Positions 1 to 6,761 are shown, numbered from the stretch's first letter. The stretch: DNA of 9,980 bases from an uncultured Oscillospiraceae bacterium (GCA_947630345.1 CANRHF010000067.1:1-9980), one strand, 5' to 3'. Notes: a model not told the origin generated them from the sequence alone. Numbers and translations: made by a program.

Positions 1-669
1 TCCATCATGGGCAAGGCCCTGGCGGATCCCGAGCGGCCCTTCGTGGCCATCCTGGGCGGCGCCAAGGTCTCCGACAAGCTCAACGTCATCAATAACCTCT
101 TGGAGAAGGTGGACACCCTGATCATCGGCGGCGGCATGGCCTACACCTTCCTGGCCGCCAAGGGCTGCGGCGTGGGCAAGAGCCTGCTGGACGAGGAGAA
201 GATCGACTACTGCAAGGACATGATGGCCAAGGCCGAGGCCAAGGGCGTCAAGCTCCTGCTGCCCATCGACACCGTGGTGGCGGACGCCTTCCCCGATCCC
301 ATCGACGGGCCTGTGGAAGTGGAGACGGTTGCTTCCGACGCCATTCCTGCGGACAAGATGGGTCTGGACATCGGCGAGAAGACCCGGGAGCTGTTCGCCG
401 GGGCTGCCAAGGCCGCCAAGACCGTGGTTTGGAACGGACCCATGGGCGTGTTTGAGAACCCCACCCTGGCCAAGGGCACCATCGCCGTGGCCCAGGGCCT
501 GGCCGAATCCGACGCCGTGACCATTGTTGGCGGCGGCGACAGCACGGCTGCCTGCGAGCAGCTGGGCTTTGCCGACAAGATCACCCACATTTCCACCGGC
601 GGCGGCGCGTCTCTGGAGTTCCTGGAGGGCCTGGAGCTGCCCGGAATCGCCTGCCTGGAAGACAAGTAA
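1..669 (+). CDS. pgk: Phosphoglycerate kinase, C-terminal part (5' end outside window)
   Basis: Phosphoglycerate kinase transfers phosphate from 1,3-bisphosphoglycerate to ADP in cytoplasmic glycolysis. The reading frame is already open at base 1 and runs 222 codons to a TAA. Full bacterial PGKs are about 395-400 residues, so roughly the N-terminal substrate-binding half is missing. The visible part holds the hinge and C-terminal nucleotide domain: GGAKVSDK near the start, then IIGGGMAYTF, the VVWNGPMGVFE segment around residues 143-153, GGGDSTAA, and the closing STGGGASLEFLEG that is diagnostic of the family. No frameshift or missing motif is visible. A hairpin follows the stop, and tpiA lies 123 bases downstream in the same direction, the usual clostridial glycolytic order. 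The ATG at base 7 is internal and not a real start. Confidence 0.98.
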   Translation, partial: SIMGKALADPERPFVAILGGAKVSDKLNVINNLLEKVDTLIIGGGMAYTFLAAKGCGVGKSLLDEEKIDYCKDMMAKAEAKGVKLLLPIDTVVADAFPDPIDGPVEVETVASDAIPADKMGLDIGEKTRELFAGAAKAAKTVVWNGPMGVFENPTLAKGTIAVAQGLAESDAVTIVGGGDSTAACEQLGFADKITHISTGGGASLEFLEGLELPGIACLEDK

Positions 670-687
670 AATATTTCCCCCATTCGC

Positions 688-721
688 CCGGCCGGGGGGA
701 GCCTCCCCCGGCCGGCCTTTT
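688..721 (+). terminator. Rho-independent terminator-like hairpin after pgk
   Basis: An 11-bp GC-rich stem (688-698 pairing with 705-715, core CCGGCCGGGGG) with a 6-base loop is followed by CCTTTT. The T run is only four long, so termination may be partial, and it may tune tpiA expression relative to pgk rather than separate the two genes. Confidence 0.7.
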
Positions 722-792
722 GACCAAGCCATAACACAGAAAATTCTCATCGGGTCAATCCCGGATGTCAACATAATAAAGGAGTATCATTT

Positions 793-1569
793 ATGAATAG
801 AAAATATCGCAGAACGGTGATCGCCGGCAACTGGAAAATGAACAAGACCCCCAGCGAGACCAAGGAATTTATGACCGCCCTGAAGGGGATGCTGCCCCGG
901 GGCCGGTGGTGTGACATTGCCCTGTGCGTGCCCGCCGTGTGCATTCCCGCCGCCGTTCGGGCCATGCGGGAGACTCGGGTGAGCATCGGCGCGGAGAACT
1001 GCAATTCCAATCCCTCCGGGGCTTACACCGGGGAGATCTCCACGGGGATGCTGCTGGACGCCGGCTGCAAATATGTAATTATCGGCCACTCCGAGCGCCG
1101 GGCCATGGGCGAGACGGATCAGCAGATCAACGCCAAGGTCCTGGCGGCGCTGAACGCCGGGCTCATCCCCATTTTGTGCTGCGGCGAGAGCCTGGAGCAG
1201 CGGGAGGCCGGGATCACCAGCGAGTGGATCGCCATGCAGATCAAGCTGGCCCTCCAGGGCGTGCCCGAGGACAAGATCCGCAAGGTGGTCATCGCCTACG
1301 AGCCCATCTGGGCCATCGGCACCGGCCGGACCGCCACCCCGGAGCAGGCCGAGGAGGTCTGCGAACATATCCGGGTGGTGGTGCGCAAGCTCTACAGTTC
1401 CAAGAACGCCCGGGCCATCTCCATTCTCTACGGCGGGTCCATGAACGAGAAGAATGCCTACGAGCTGCTGGCCCAGCCGGATATCGACGGCGGCCTGATC
1501 GGCGGCGCTTCCCTGGTGCCGGAGAAGTTCGTCCAGATCATCGAGGCCGCCAACCAGCCCACGGACTAA
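793..1569 (+). CDS. tpiA: Triose-phosphate isomerase
   Basis: This enzyme interconverts dihydroxyacetone phosphate and glyceraldehyde 3-phosphate in cytoplasmic glycolysis, as a TIM barrel that is normally a dimer. At 258 residues it is a usual length (about 250). Catalytic residues are all present: Lys15 in GNWKMN, His99 in IIGHSERR and Glu170 in AYEPIWAIGTG, with mobile loop 6 just after it. The phosphate-binding ends YGGS and GGLIGGASL are intact. The start is the ATG preceded by AAAGGAG at 778-784, 8 bases upstream. It follows pgk, as in many clostridia. The usual next gene, the 2,3-bisphosphoglycerate-independent mutase, is absent: the next gene is a Sua5 homologue. Confidence 0.99.
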   Translation: MNRKYRRTVIAGNWKMNKTPSETKEFMTALKGMLPRGRWCDIALCVPAVCIPAAVRAMRETRVSIGAENCNSNPSGAYTGEISTGMLLDAGCKYVIIGHSERRAMGETDQQINAKVLAALNAGLIPILCCGESLEQREAGITSEWIAMQIKLALQGVPEDKIRKVVIAYEPIWAIGTGRTATPEQAEEVCEHIRVVVRKLYSSKNARAISILYGGSMNEKNAYELLAQPDIDGGLIGGASLVPEKFVQIIEAANQPTD

Positions 1570-1610
1570 TCGGCGTGCCGCCGCGGTCAATGCGCGCCAA
1601 GCCTGGCGGT

Positions 1611-1646
1611 AATCGATCCATCTGCTGGGCCTGCCCGGTATCGATT
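1611..1646. repeat. Inverted repeat / bulged hairpin between tpiA and the Sua5 gene
   Basis: A perfect 7-bp inverted repeat (AATCGAT at 1611-1617, ATCGATT at 1640-1646) encloses a second short stem (1624-1629 with 1634-1639, two G-T wobbles), giving a hairpin with a 6-base bulge on one side. It lies in a 155-base spacer with no convincing gene or promoter. There is no T run after it, so it is not an obvious terminator. Its role is unknown. Confidence 0.4.
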
Positions 1647-1724
1647 GTGCGATTTACACGGGACCGGCGGCGCTGTGGCCGCTGAGAACGGCCCAAAAGC
1701 CTCCATATCAAAGGAGCAAAAAGA

Positions 1725-2759
1725 ATGAACACCCTTCTTCTGCCCGCCGTCGACCCCCGGACGCCGGAGATCGCGGCGGCGCTGATCCGGGACGGGAAGC
1801 TGGTGGCCCTGCCCACGGAGACCGTCTACGGCCTGGGGGCGGACGGCCTCAATGAAGCGGCGGTGGCGGAGATTTTCCGGGTCAAGGGCCGTCCCCAGGA
1901 CAATCCTTTGATCCTCCACGTCACCGGCATGGCCCAGGCGGAGCGGTACTGCCATTCCATTCCGGCTTGCGCCTATACCCTGGCGGAGCGGTTTTGGCCG
2001 GGTCCCCTGACTATGGTGCTGCCCGCCCGGGACTGTATTCCGAAGCGCACCACCGCCGGGCTGGACACGGTGGCCATCCGCTGCCCGGAGACGGCGGTGA
2101 CCCGGCGGATCATTGAACTATCCCAGACGCCCATCGCGGCGCCGTCGGCCAATCTCTCCGGCAAGCCCTCCACCACCACCGCCCAGCATGTGCTGGCGGA
2201 TCACGACGGCCGCATTCCGGCAATTGTGGACGGCGGCCCATGCCGGGTGGGGGTGGAATCCACCATTGTAGACCTGACGGAGGACACGCCCCGTCTGCTC
2301 CGCCCCGGTGGGATTTCCCGGGAGGCGCTGGAGGCGGTTTTGGGCAGCCTCCAGGTGGACCGGGCGGTGCTGGGAAGCATCGACCGGGACGCGGTGGTGA
2401 AGGCCCCCGGCATGAAATACCGCCACTACGCCCCCCAGGGCAAGGTGATCATCGTCCGGGGGAGCAGTCCGGCGGCGGCCCGGTACGTCCATGACCATTT
2501 TGCCCCCGGAGATCGGGTGCTGTGCTTCCAGGAGGAGCTTCCCCTTTACGGGGACTGCCGACCCCTGGCCTATGGCCGGGAAGCCGAACCCGAGACCCTG
2601 TCCGCCGGCCTTTTTTCCGCTCTGCGGGAGCTGGACAGCCCCCAAATCCAGCGGATCTTTGCCCGCTGCCCCGCCGGAAATGGCGTGGGCTTCGCGGTGG
2701 CCAACCGCCTGGCCAAGGCGGCGGCTTTCACCTTTGTGGACGCGGAGGAAGCGCCATGA
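1725..2759 (+). CDS. L-threonylcarbamoyladenylate synthase, full-length Sua5 type
   Basis: The enzyme makes threonylcarbamoyl-AMP from threonine, bicarbonate and ATP, the first step of the universal t6A37 modification of ANN-decoding tRNAs. The N-terminal YrdC/TsaC domain covers about residues 10-205: LPTETVYGLGAD at 29-40, the KGR motif at 54-56 followed by DNPLILHV, and PSAN at 140-143. The conserved linker PGMKYRHYAP at 228-237 leads into the C-terminal Sua5 domain, which runs to residue 344. The 344-residue length marks the two-domain Sua5 form (B. subtilis YwlC-like), not the roughly 190-residue TsaC form. The start ATG has AAAGGAG at 1710-1716, 8 bases upstream. The stop overlaps the coaE start by four bases (ATGA), so the two are translationally coupled. 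Family assignment is firm; the gene symbol is left open because tsaC, sua5 and ywlC are all in use. Confidence 0.96.
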   Translation: MNTLLLPAVDPRTPEIAAALIRDGKLVALPTETVYGLGADGLNEAAVAEIFRVKGRPQDNPLILHVTGMAQAERYCHSIPACAYTLAERFWPGPLTMVLPARDCIPKRTTAGLDTVAIRCPETAVTRRIIELSQTPIAAPSANLSGKPSTTTAQHVLADHDGRIPAIVDGGPCRVGVESTIVDLTEDTPRLLRPGGISREALEAVLGSLQVDRAVLGSIDRDAVVKAPGMKYRHYAPQGKVIIVRGSSPAAARYVHDHFAPGDRVLCFQEELPLYGDCRPLAYGREAEPETLSAGLFSALRELDSPQIQRIFARCPAGNGVGFAVANRLAKAAAFTFVDAEEAP

Positions 2760-3334
2760 TCGTGGGCATTACCGGCGGCACCGGCTGCGGGAAGTCCACG
2801 GCTCTGCGGGCGGTGTCGAATTTGGGCGGACTGTGCCTGGACTGCGACGAAATTTACCATGAGCTGCTTGCCACCGACCACCGGCTGCTCGCCGCCATCG
2901 AGGCCCGGTTCCCGGGCACAGTGGAAAATGGAACTTTGCTGCGGCGGAAGCTGGGGACCCTGGTCTATGGGGATCCCCAGGCCCTACAGGATCTGAACCA
3001 GATCACCCACGGGGCGGTGAAGGCCCGGGTAAAGGCCCTTTTGCGGGAAAAGCAGCCTTCTTTTGCCGCCATCGACGCCATCGCCCTGTTTGAGGGGGGC
3101 TTGGCGGCGCTGTGCGACGTCACCGTGGCGGTGACCGCCCCGCCGGAGGACCGGCTGGCCCGGATCATGGCCCGGGACGGTGTGACCCGGGACTATGCCC
3201 TTTCCCGAATCCGGGCCCAGCAGCCGGAATCGTTTTACCGGGCCCGGTGCGATCACTGCCTGGAAAACCGGGGCACGGAGGCGGAATTTTTGGAGACGTG
3301 CCTGGTTTTTTTCCGAAAACTGGCCACCCTATAA
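2756..3334 (+). CDS. coaE: Dephospho-CoA kinase
   Basis: CoaE phosphorylates the ribose 3'-hydroxyl of dephospho-CoA, the last step of coenzyme A synthesis, in the cytoplasm. The product is 192 residues, typical of the family. A P-loop NTPase fold is clear: MIVGITGGTGCGKST at 1-15 contains the Walker A motif, LDCDEIYHELL follows as the conserved substrate-site D-x-D segment, and AIALFEGG corresponds to the family LLFE segment. The frame is open for 78 codons upstream, but that stretch only shadows the preceding gene. The real start is the ATG that overlaps the upstream stop in ATGA, with GGAGGA at 2744-2749 as ribosome binding site. Its coupling to the Sua5 gene and the short gap to the aminopeptidase suggest a housekeeping operon, not a pathway. 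Confidence 0.95.
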   Translation: MIVGITGGTGCGKSTALRAVSNLGGLCLDCDEIYHELLATDHRLLAAIEARFPGTVENGTLLRRKLGTLVYGDPQALQDLNQITHGAVKARVKALLREKQPSFAAIDAIALFEGGLAALCDVTVAVTAPPEDRLARIMARDGVTRDYALSRIRAQQPESFYRARCDHCLENRGTEAEFLETCLVFFRKLATL

Positions 3335-3367
3335 TGAAGAAAAATAATGTGAATAGGAGCGAACACC

Positions 3368-4753
3368 ATGACGACTGACGAACTGCGGGAAAAACTCACC
3401 TACACCAAGAAAAACGGCTACACCCTGCTCACGCCGGAGCAGCGGGCGGAGATGAACGCCTACGCCAAGCGGTACGCCGCCTTTATGGACCAGTGCAAGA
3501 CCGAGCGGGAGGCCACCTCCTGGGCGGAGGCGGAGGCCCAGGCCAAGGGCTTCCAGCCCATGACCCCCGGCAAGGCGCTGAAACCCGGCGATAAGGTCTA
3601 TCTGAACAACCGGGGCAAGAACATCTACCTGGCGGTGATCGGCTCCGCCCCCCTGGAGGAGGGCATGAACCTCTGCGCCGCCCACATCGACTCCCCCCGG
3701 CTGGACTTAAAGCCCATGCCGCTGTATGAGGACAGCGAGTTTGCCTATTTCAAGACCAATTACTACGGCGGCGTGAAGAAGTACCAGTGGCCCACCATTC
3801 CCCTGGCCCTCCACGGCGTGGTCAGCTTGAAGGATGGCAGCGTCGTCACCGTCAAGGTGGGCGAGGACCCGGAGGATCCGGTGCTGTTCATCACGGACCT
3901 GATGATCCACCTGGCCCGGGAGCAGATGCAAAAGTCCCTGGCCGAGGGCATCGCCGCCGAGCAGCTCAATGTCCTGCTGGGCACCGAGCCTCTGGAAGGA
4001 GAGGGCGCGGACCTGGTGAAGCTGAACATCCTGCGGATCCTCAATGAGAAGTACGGCATTACCGAGGCGGACTTCCGCTCCGCCGAGCTGACCATGGTGC
4101 CCGCCGGCAAGTGCCGGGAGGCGGGCCTGGACCGGAGCCTGCTCAGCGCCTACGGCCATGACGACCGGGTCTGCGCCTATGCCGCCCTGGAGCCCATTCT
4201 GGAGCTGGAAAACCCCGTCCACACCTGCGTGTGCGTGCTGGCGGACCGGGAGGAGATCGGCTCCGTGGGCATTTCCGGCATGCAGAGCCGGGCCTTCGAC
4301 ACCTTCGTGGCGGATATCTGCAACGCCTTGGACGCCGACCCCAACCAGGTGCTGAAAAACTCCTTCTGCCTGTCCTCTGACGTGGCCAACGCCTACGACC
4401 CCACCTTTGCCGACGCCTTTGACCGCCGGAATACGAGTTATGTTAACTATGGCGTGGCCATCATGAAGTACACCGGCCGGGGCGGCAAGAGCGGCGCCTC
4501 CGACGCCTCCGCCGAGGCCCTAGGCCATGTCCGCAAGGCCCTGGACGGGGCCGGGGTCCTGTGGCAGATCAATACCATCGGCCGGGTGGACCTTGGCGGC
4601 GGCGGGACCGTCGCCGGCTTCATGGCCAACCGGAACATCGTCACCGTGGACGCCGGCGTGCCCCTGCTGGGGATGCACGCGCCCATGGAGTTGGTGGGCA
4701 AGCTGGACGCCTATATGATGATGAAAGCCAGCCTGGCCATTTACGAAGTGTAA
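3368..4753 (+). CDS. M18 family aminopeptidase
   Basis: This is a cytoplasmic di-zinc aminopeptidase of peptidase family M18, whose members remove N-terminal residues (often acidic or hydrophobic) and assemble into large dodecamers; the substrate preference here cannot be read from sequence. It is 461 residues, the usual size. Candidate metal and catalytic residues are all visible: His106 and Asp108 in CAAHIDSPRLD, an Asp in GHDDRVCA (265 or 266), the Glu-Glu pair at 295-296 in ADREEIGSVG, Asp338 in SSDVANAYDP, and His437 in GMHAPMELV. The glycine-rich DLGGGGTVAGF segment (408-418) is also typical. The start ATG has AGGAG at 3355-3359, 8 bases away. It begins 33 bases after coaE, so the two are probably co-transcribed. 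A strong hairpin follows the stop. Confidence 0.96.
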   Translation: MTTDELREKLTYTKKNGYTLLTPEQRAEMNAYAKRYAAFMDQCKTEREATSWAEAEAQAKGFQPMTPGKALKPGDKVYLNNRGKNIYLAVIGSAPLEEGMNLCAAHIDSPRLDLKPMPLYEDSEFAYFKTNYYGGVKKYQWPTIPLALHGVVSLKDGSVVTVKVGEDPEDPVLFITDLMIHLAREQMQKSLAEGIAAEQLNVLLGTEPLEGEGADLVKLNILRILNEKYGITEADFRSAELTMVPAGKCREAGLDRSLLSAYGHDDRVCAYAALEPILELENPVHTCVCVLADREEIGSVGISGMQSRAFDTFVADICNALDADPNQVLKNSFCLSSDVANAYDPTFADAFDRRNTSYVNYGVAIMKYTGRGGKSGASDASAEALGHVRKALDGAGVLWQINTIGRVDLGGGGTVAGFMANRNIVTVDAGVPLLGMHAPMELVGKLDAYMMMKASLAIYEV

Positions 4754-4763
4754 CCAAAAACCC

Positions 4764-4792
4764 TGCCCGCCTGGGGTACCCCCAGGCGGGCA
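4764..4792. terminator. Strong hairpin after the aminopeptidase gene, T run on the wrong side
   Basis: A perfect 13-bp stem (4764-4776 with 4780-4792, arm TGCCCGCCTGGGG) has a 3-base loop, 10 bases after the stop codon. On the + strand it is followed by TAAAACAAAA, with no T run. The only T run (five, complement of 4756-4760) would serve minus-strand transcription, three bases past the stem. No minus-strand gene approaches from the right. It may still stop or stabilise the upstream transcript. Confidence 0.55.
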
Positions 4793-4819
4793 TAAAACAA
4801 AATTTGAAAAGAACACATC

Positions 4820-4996
4820 ATGCTTTCATTACAAAGTTATTTGAATGATCCGTGCGCAGCGGCGAGTCTTCCCTATTGGAAGCAAAATAGGATCGCGGTG
4901 CCCGGAAATAGGAAATCATTCATGACAGAGATCTGCCCAACGGCGCGTTGGATGATTATAACGATGAGCCATACTTTCGGCTCTATCATGATCTGA
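4820..4996 (+). pseudogene. Displaced N-terminus of the GNAT acetyltransferase gene (frameshifted)
   Basis: An ATG at 4820 opens a 58-codon frame beginning MLSLQSYLNDPCAAASLPYW. The first 30 residues, through the IAVPGN segment ending near base 4908, resemble from memory the N-terminal extension of a clostridial GNAT family (LxxYLxNPC...PYWK...I.VP.N). After that point this frame turns to nonsense and stops at 4994, while the expected continuation (EIIHDRDLPNGALDDYNDEP) is found in the next frame, directly after a TAG at 4909. Adding one base near 4909-4911, for example a T turning AATAGGAAATC into AATATGGAAATC, would join the two into one frame of about 209 residues ending at 5448. The ribosome binding site is weak. 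The lesion could be a real mutation or a sequencing error. Confidence 0.7.
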
Positions 4997-5448
4997 AAAA
5001 TATCAAGGAAACAGCTGGGAGCGACATCGAAATCGTCCAAACAAATCAGGTCAGCGCGTTTGTCCATCTCATCAACGCATGCTATTCAGATTTAAGCGTT
5101 ACAGCAGCGCAAATTGAGGCATACCAGCAAACGCCTGTTTACTGTCCCGAACTGTGGATTTTATTGAAAGAGAAGCCGTCCGGAGCGGTGATCGCGGGTG
5201 GTATCGCTGATTATGACAAAGAGATCGGCGAGGGGACCTTAGAGTGGATACAAGTCCTTCCCGGCTACAGAAGGCGTGGATATGGGCAGATCGTTGTGAA
5301 CGCTCTGCTTGCGAAAATGCAAGGCGTGGCCAAATTCGCGACTGTATCCGGCAAAGTGAATAGCCCTTCTAACCCGGCGGACTTCTATCGAAAGTGCGGT
5401 TTTACAGGAAACGACATTTGGCATATCCTTACAAAAAACCACGCTTAA
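4948..5448 (+). CDS. GNAT family N-acetyltransferase (body of a probably frameshifted gene)
   Basis: The product would be an acetyl-CoA-dependent acyltransferase of the GNAT superfamily, with unknown substrate. The acetyl-CoA pyrophosphate-binding motif A is clear at about 98-124: LEWIQVLPGYRRRGYGQ, with the R/Q-x-x-G-x-G/A signature at RRRGYG. The C-terminal NPADFYRKCGF segment is the usual beta5-alpha4 region. The open frame extends back to 4912, after a TAG at 4909, and has no ATG before Met124. The TTG at 4948 used as boundary has no ribosome binding site. This, and the matching N-terminal fragment at 4820 in another frame, indicate that the intact gene was 4820-5448 and lost one base. 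Base composition is plainly less GC-rich than all neighbours, which suggests acquisition from another genome. GNAT fold is certain; expression is doubtful. Confidence 0.8.
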   Translation: MDDYNDEPYFRLYHDLKNIKETAGSDIEIVQTNQVSAFVHLINACYSDLSVTAAQIEAYQQTPVYCPELWILLKEKPSGAVIAGGIADYDKEIGEGTLEWIQVLPGYRRRGYGQIVVNALLAKMQGVAKFATVSGKVNSPSNPADFYRKCGFTGNDIWHILTKNHA

Positions 5449-5489
5449 ATTTTCTTCATCTCCCACTGCTCAAACAGAACCTAAGAAAC

Positions 5490-5531
5490 AGGCCGCCCAG
5501 TTCACCGGCTCCCCGGCGAACTGGGCGGCCT
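5490..5531 (+). terminator. Long hairpin terminator after the GNAT gene
   Basis: A perfect 14-bp stem (AGGCCGCCCAGTTC at 5490-5503 with its complement at 5518-5531) is capped by a further 4-bp CCGG stem around a CTCC loop. It is followed by TTTGATCTT, an interrupted T run, so it should end transcription from the GNAT side before sigK. The 80 bases from here to the sigK ribosome binding site hold no promoter that I can call. Confidence 0.65.
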
Positions 5532-5624
5532 TTGATCTTCACACAAAAAGGGACAGGCATTTTCCCCTTTTCCCAGGAAAACGGACAAACCGGGGCGAAT
5601 AGAGTTGCCATGGAGGTGAGGCGT

Positions 5625-6305
5625 ATGAACGCCGCCGTATGGCTGATGCTCAGCGGGCTGCTGTACTCCCTACAGCTGTCCAGCGGGAGCTTTCCCCGGC
5701 CCCTGACGGCTCAAGAGGAGCAGCACTACCTGGCCCTGGTCGCCCAAGGGGACCTGGAAGCCCGGAATATTCTGATCGAACGGAACCTGCGCCTGGTGGC
5801 CCATATCATGAAAAAGTACTACACCCAAACCGCCGACCAGGAGGATCTGATCTCCATCGGCACCATCGGCCTCATCAAGGGAATCACCACCTTTGACGCG
5901 GCCAAGGGCGTGCGGCTGGCCACCTACGCCGCCCGGTGCGTGGAAAACGAGATCCTGATGTACTTCCGCAGTCAGCGCAAGTCCAGCCAGGACGTTTCCC
6001 TGTCGGATTACATCGAGACCGGAGCGGACGGGGCGGCCCTGTCGCTGATGGACGTGGTCAGCGACGACGAGGACCTGCTGGAGCGGGTCAGCAGCCGGGA
6101 GACCCGGCAGGAGCTGCTCCAGGCGGTGGACCGGTGCCTGACGGAGCAGGAGCGGCAGGTGATCGTCATGCGCTACGGTCTGGGGGGACGGGCGCCCAGC
6201 CGCCAGCGGGAGGTGGCTCAGGCCATCGGCATCAGCCGAAGTTACGTCTCCCGGATCGAGAAGCGGGCCCTGGAAAAGCTCCGGCGGGCGCTGGAGGAGC
6301 CGTAA
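5625..6305 (+). CDS. sigK: RNA polymerase sporulation sigma factor SigK (pro-sigma-K)
   Basis: Sigma-K directs the last mother-cell programme of endospore formation (coat, cortex, mother-cell lysis). The 226-residue product has a hydrophobic N-terminus (residues 3-17) followed by SFPRPLTAQEEQ, matching the arrangement of pro-sigma-K, whose pro-sequence is removed at the membrane by the SpoIVFB protease. Region 2 is at about 45-115 (ARNILIERNLRLVAHIMKKY, then DLISIGTIGLIKGI) and region 4 at about 165-222, with the helix-turn-helix REVAQAIGISRSYVSRIEKR at 196-215. The ATG at 5625 is preferred over the in-frame ATG at 5610 because GGAGGTGA at 5612-5619 is well placed for it. The gene is continuous: no skin-type element interrupts it, unlike B. 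subtilis 168 or C. difficile. It converges on the next gene. Confidence 0.95.
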   Translation: MNAAVWLMLSGLLYSLQLSSGSFPRPLTAQEEQHYLALVAQGDLEARNILIERNLRLVAHIMKKYYTQTADQEDLISIGTIGLIKGITTFDAAKGVRLATYAARCVENEILMYFRSQRKSSQDVSLSDYIETGADGAALSLMDVVSDDEDLLERVSSRETRQELLQAVDRCLTEQERQVIVMRYGLGGRAPSRQREVAQAIGISRSYVSRIEKRALEKLRRALEEP

Positions 6306-6333
6306 AAACCCGCCGTTTTCAAAACGGCGGGTT
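6304..6333. terminator. Bidirectional terminator between sigK and the convergent Cys-rich gene
   Basis: A perfect 13-bp inverted repeat (AACCCGCCGTTTT at 6307-6319, complement at 6321-6333) sits between the two convergent stop codons, starting 2 bases after sigK. Read on the minus strand, the stem runs into TTTTT (complement of 6304-6308), a good U-tract for the minus-strand gene. On the + strand only GTT follows, so termination of sigK is probably weaker. Confidence 0.75.
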
Positions 6334-6336
6334 GGC

Positions 6337-6699
6337 TCAGGTAATGCCCTGAGTCTCCAGCAGCTCCACCACGCCCTGGCCCCGGGCGGTGAGGGCCATG
6401 CTTCCCCGGAGGGGAAAGCCGGCATAGGCGCTGTAATCGAAGCGGGCCAGGGGCCGGTCGAAGTCCAGGCTGACCAGGCCCTTTCGCTCCAGAAGCCGGA
6501 GGATCAAGCTGTATTCCTCCGGCGATCGAAGATCGTCCTCCAGATAGACCGGCTCCTCGTCCCCGGCCCGCCGGGCCACCGGCAGGAAGGGAATTTGCCC
6601 CAGCCTGTTCAGCATTTCCACTTCTCCCGGGGTCAGCTCTAAGCTGCCCCGGCAGCCGGGGCAGCCGCCGCAATTTTGACAGGTTTCACAGGTATCCAT
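6337..6699 (-). CDS. Small protein of unknown function with an N-terminal five-cysteine motif
   Basis: I do not recognise a named family. The 120-residue product has cysteines at 4, 7, 10, 13 and 16 (CxxCxxCxxCxxC) with glycines around them, which looks like a zinc or iron-sulfur ligand cluster. The rest is Cys-free and contains helix-rich stretches (LTPGEVEMLNRLGQIPFLPV, then SPEEYSLILRLLERKGLVSL) and a C-terminal LTARGQGVVELLETQGI. This resembles a winged-helix layout, which is only an impression. The start at 6699 is chosen over the ATG at 6705 because GGAGG lies 7 bases from the former and only about 1 from the latter. It has its own near-consensus promoter, back to back with that of trxA, and a shared terminator with sigK. 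A redox- or metal-responsive role is an inference from the cysteines and the thioredoxin neighbour. Confidence 0.8.
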   Translation of the reverse strand: MDTCETCQNCGGCPGCRGSLELTPGEVEMLNRLGQIPFLPVARRAGDEEPVYLEDDLRSPEEYSLILRLLERKGLVSLDFDRPLARFDYSAYAGFPLRGSMALTARGQGVVELLETQGIT

Positions 6700-6717
6700 A
6701 TTCATTCCTCCGTTTTT

Positions 6718-6747
6718 AGTATACCCGGGTCCCGGGGAAATTGTCAA
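6718..6747 (-). promoter_or_regulatory. Sigma-A promoter of the Cys-rich protein gene
   Basis: On the minus strand there is a perfect -35 TTGACA (6747-6742), an 18-base spacer and a -10 TATACT (6723-6718), about 20 bases upstream of the start codon. The spacer carries CCCGGGTCCCGGG (6724-6736), two copies of a palindromic hexamer, which could be an operator or simply GC-rich filler. Confidence 0.85.
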
Positions 6748-6761
6748 GACTGAAAATACCG

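Noticed and set aside
744..777. Possible promoter for tpiA (CATAAT at 772-777)
   Set aside because: No -35 at a usable distance, and the hexamer abuts the ribosome binding site.
787..1590. Long minus-strand open frame over tpiA
   Set aside because: It mirrors tpiA on the opposite strand, is low-complexity (Gly/Leu/Asp/His-rich) with no recognisable motif, and is a side effect of high GC codon bias.
2522..2755. Upstream extension of the coaE frame
   Set aside because: It overlaps the Sua5 coding region in another frame. Homology to CoaE starts exactly at the ATGA overlap.
5394..5624. Upstream extension of the sigK frame
   Set aside because: It runs through the GNAT 3' end and a terminator hairpin; a clear ribosome binding site places the start at 5625.
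5670..6425. 251-codon minus-strand open frame over sigK
   Set aside because: It is antisense to a clear sigma factor, crosses the convergent terminator, and encodes no recognisable domain.
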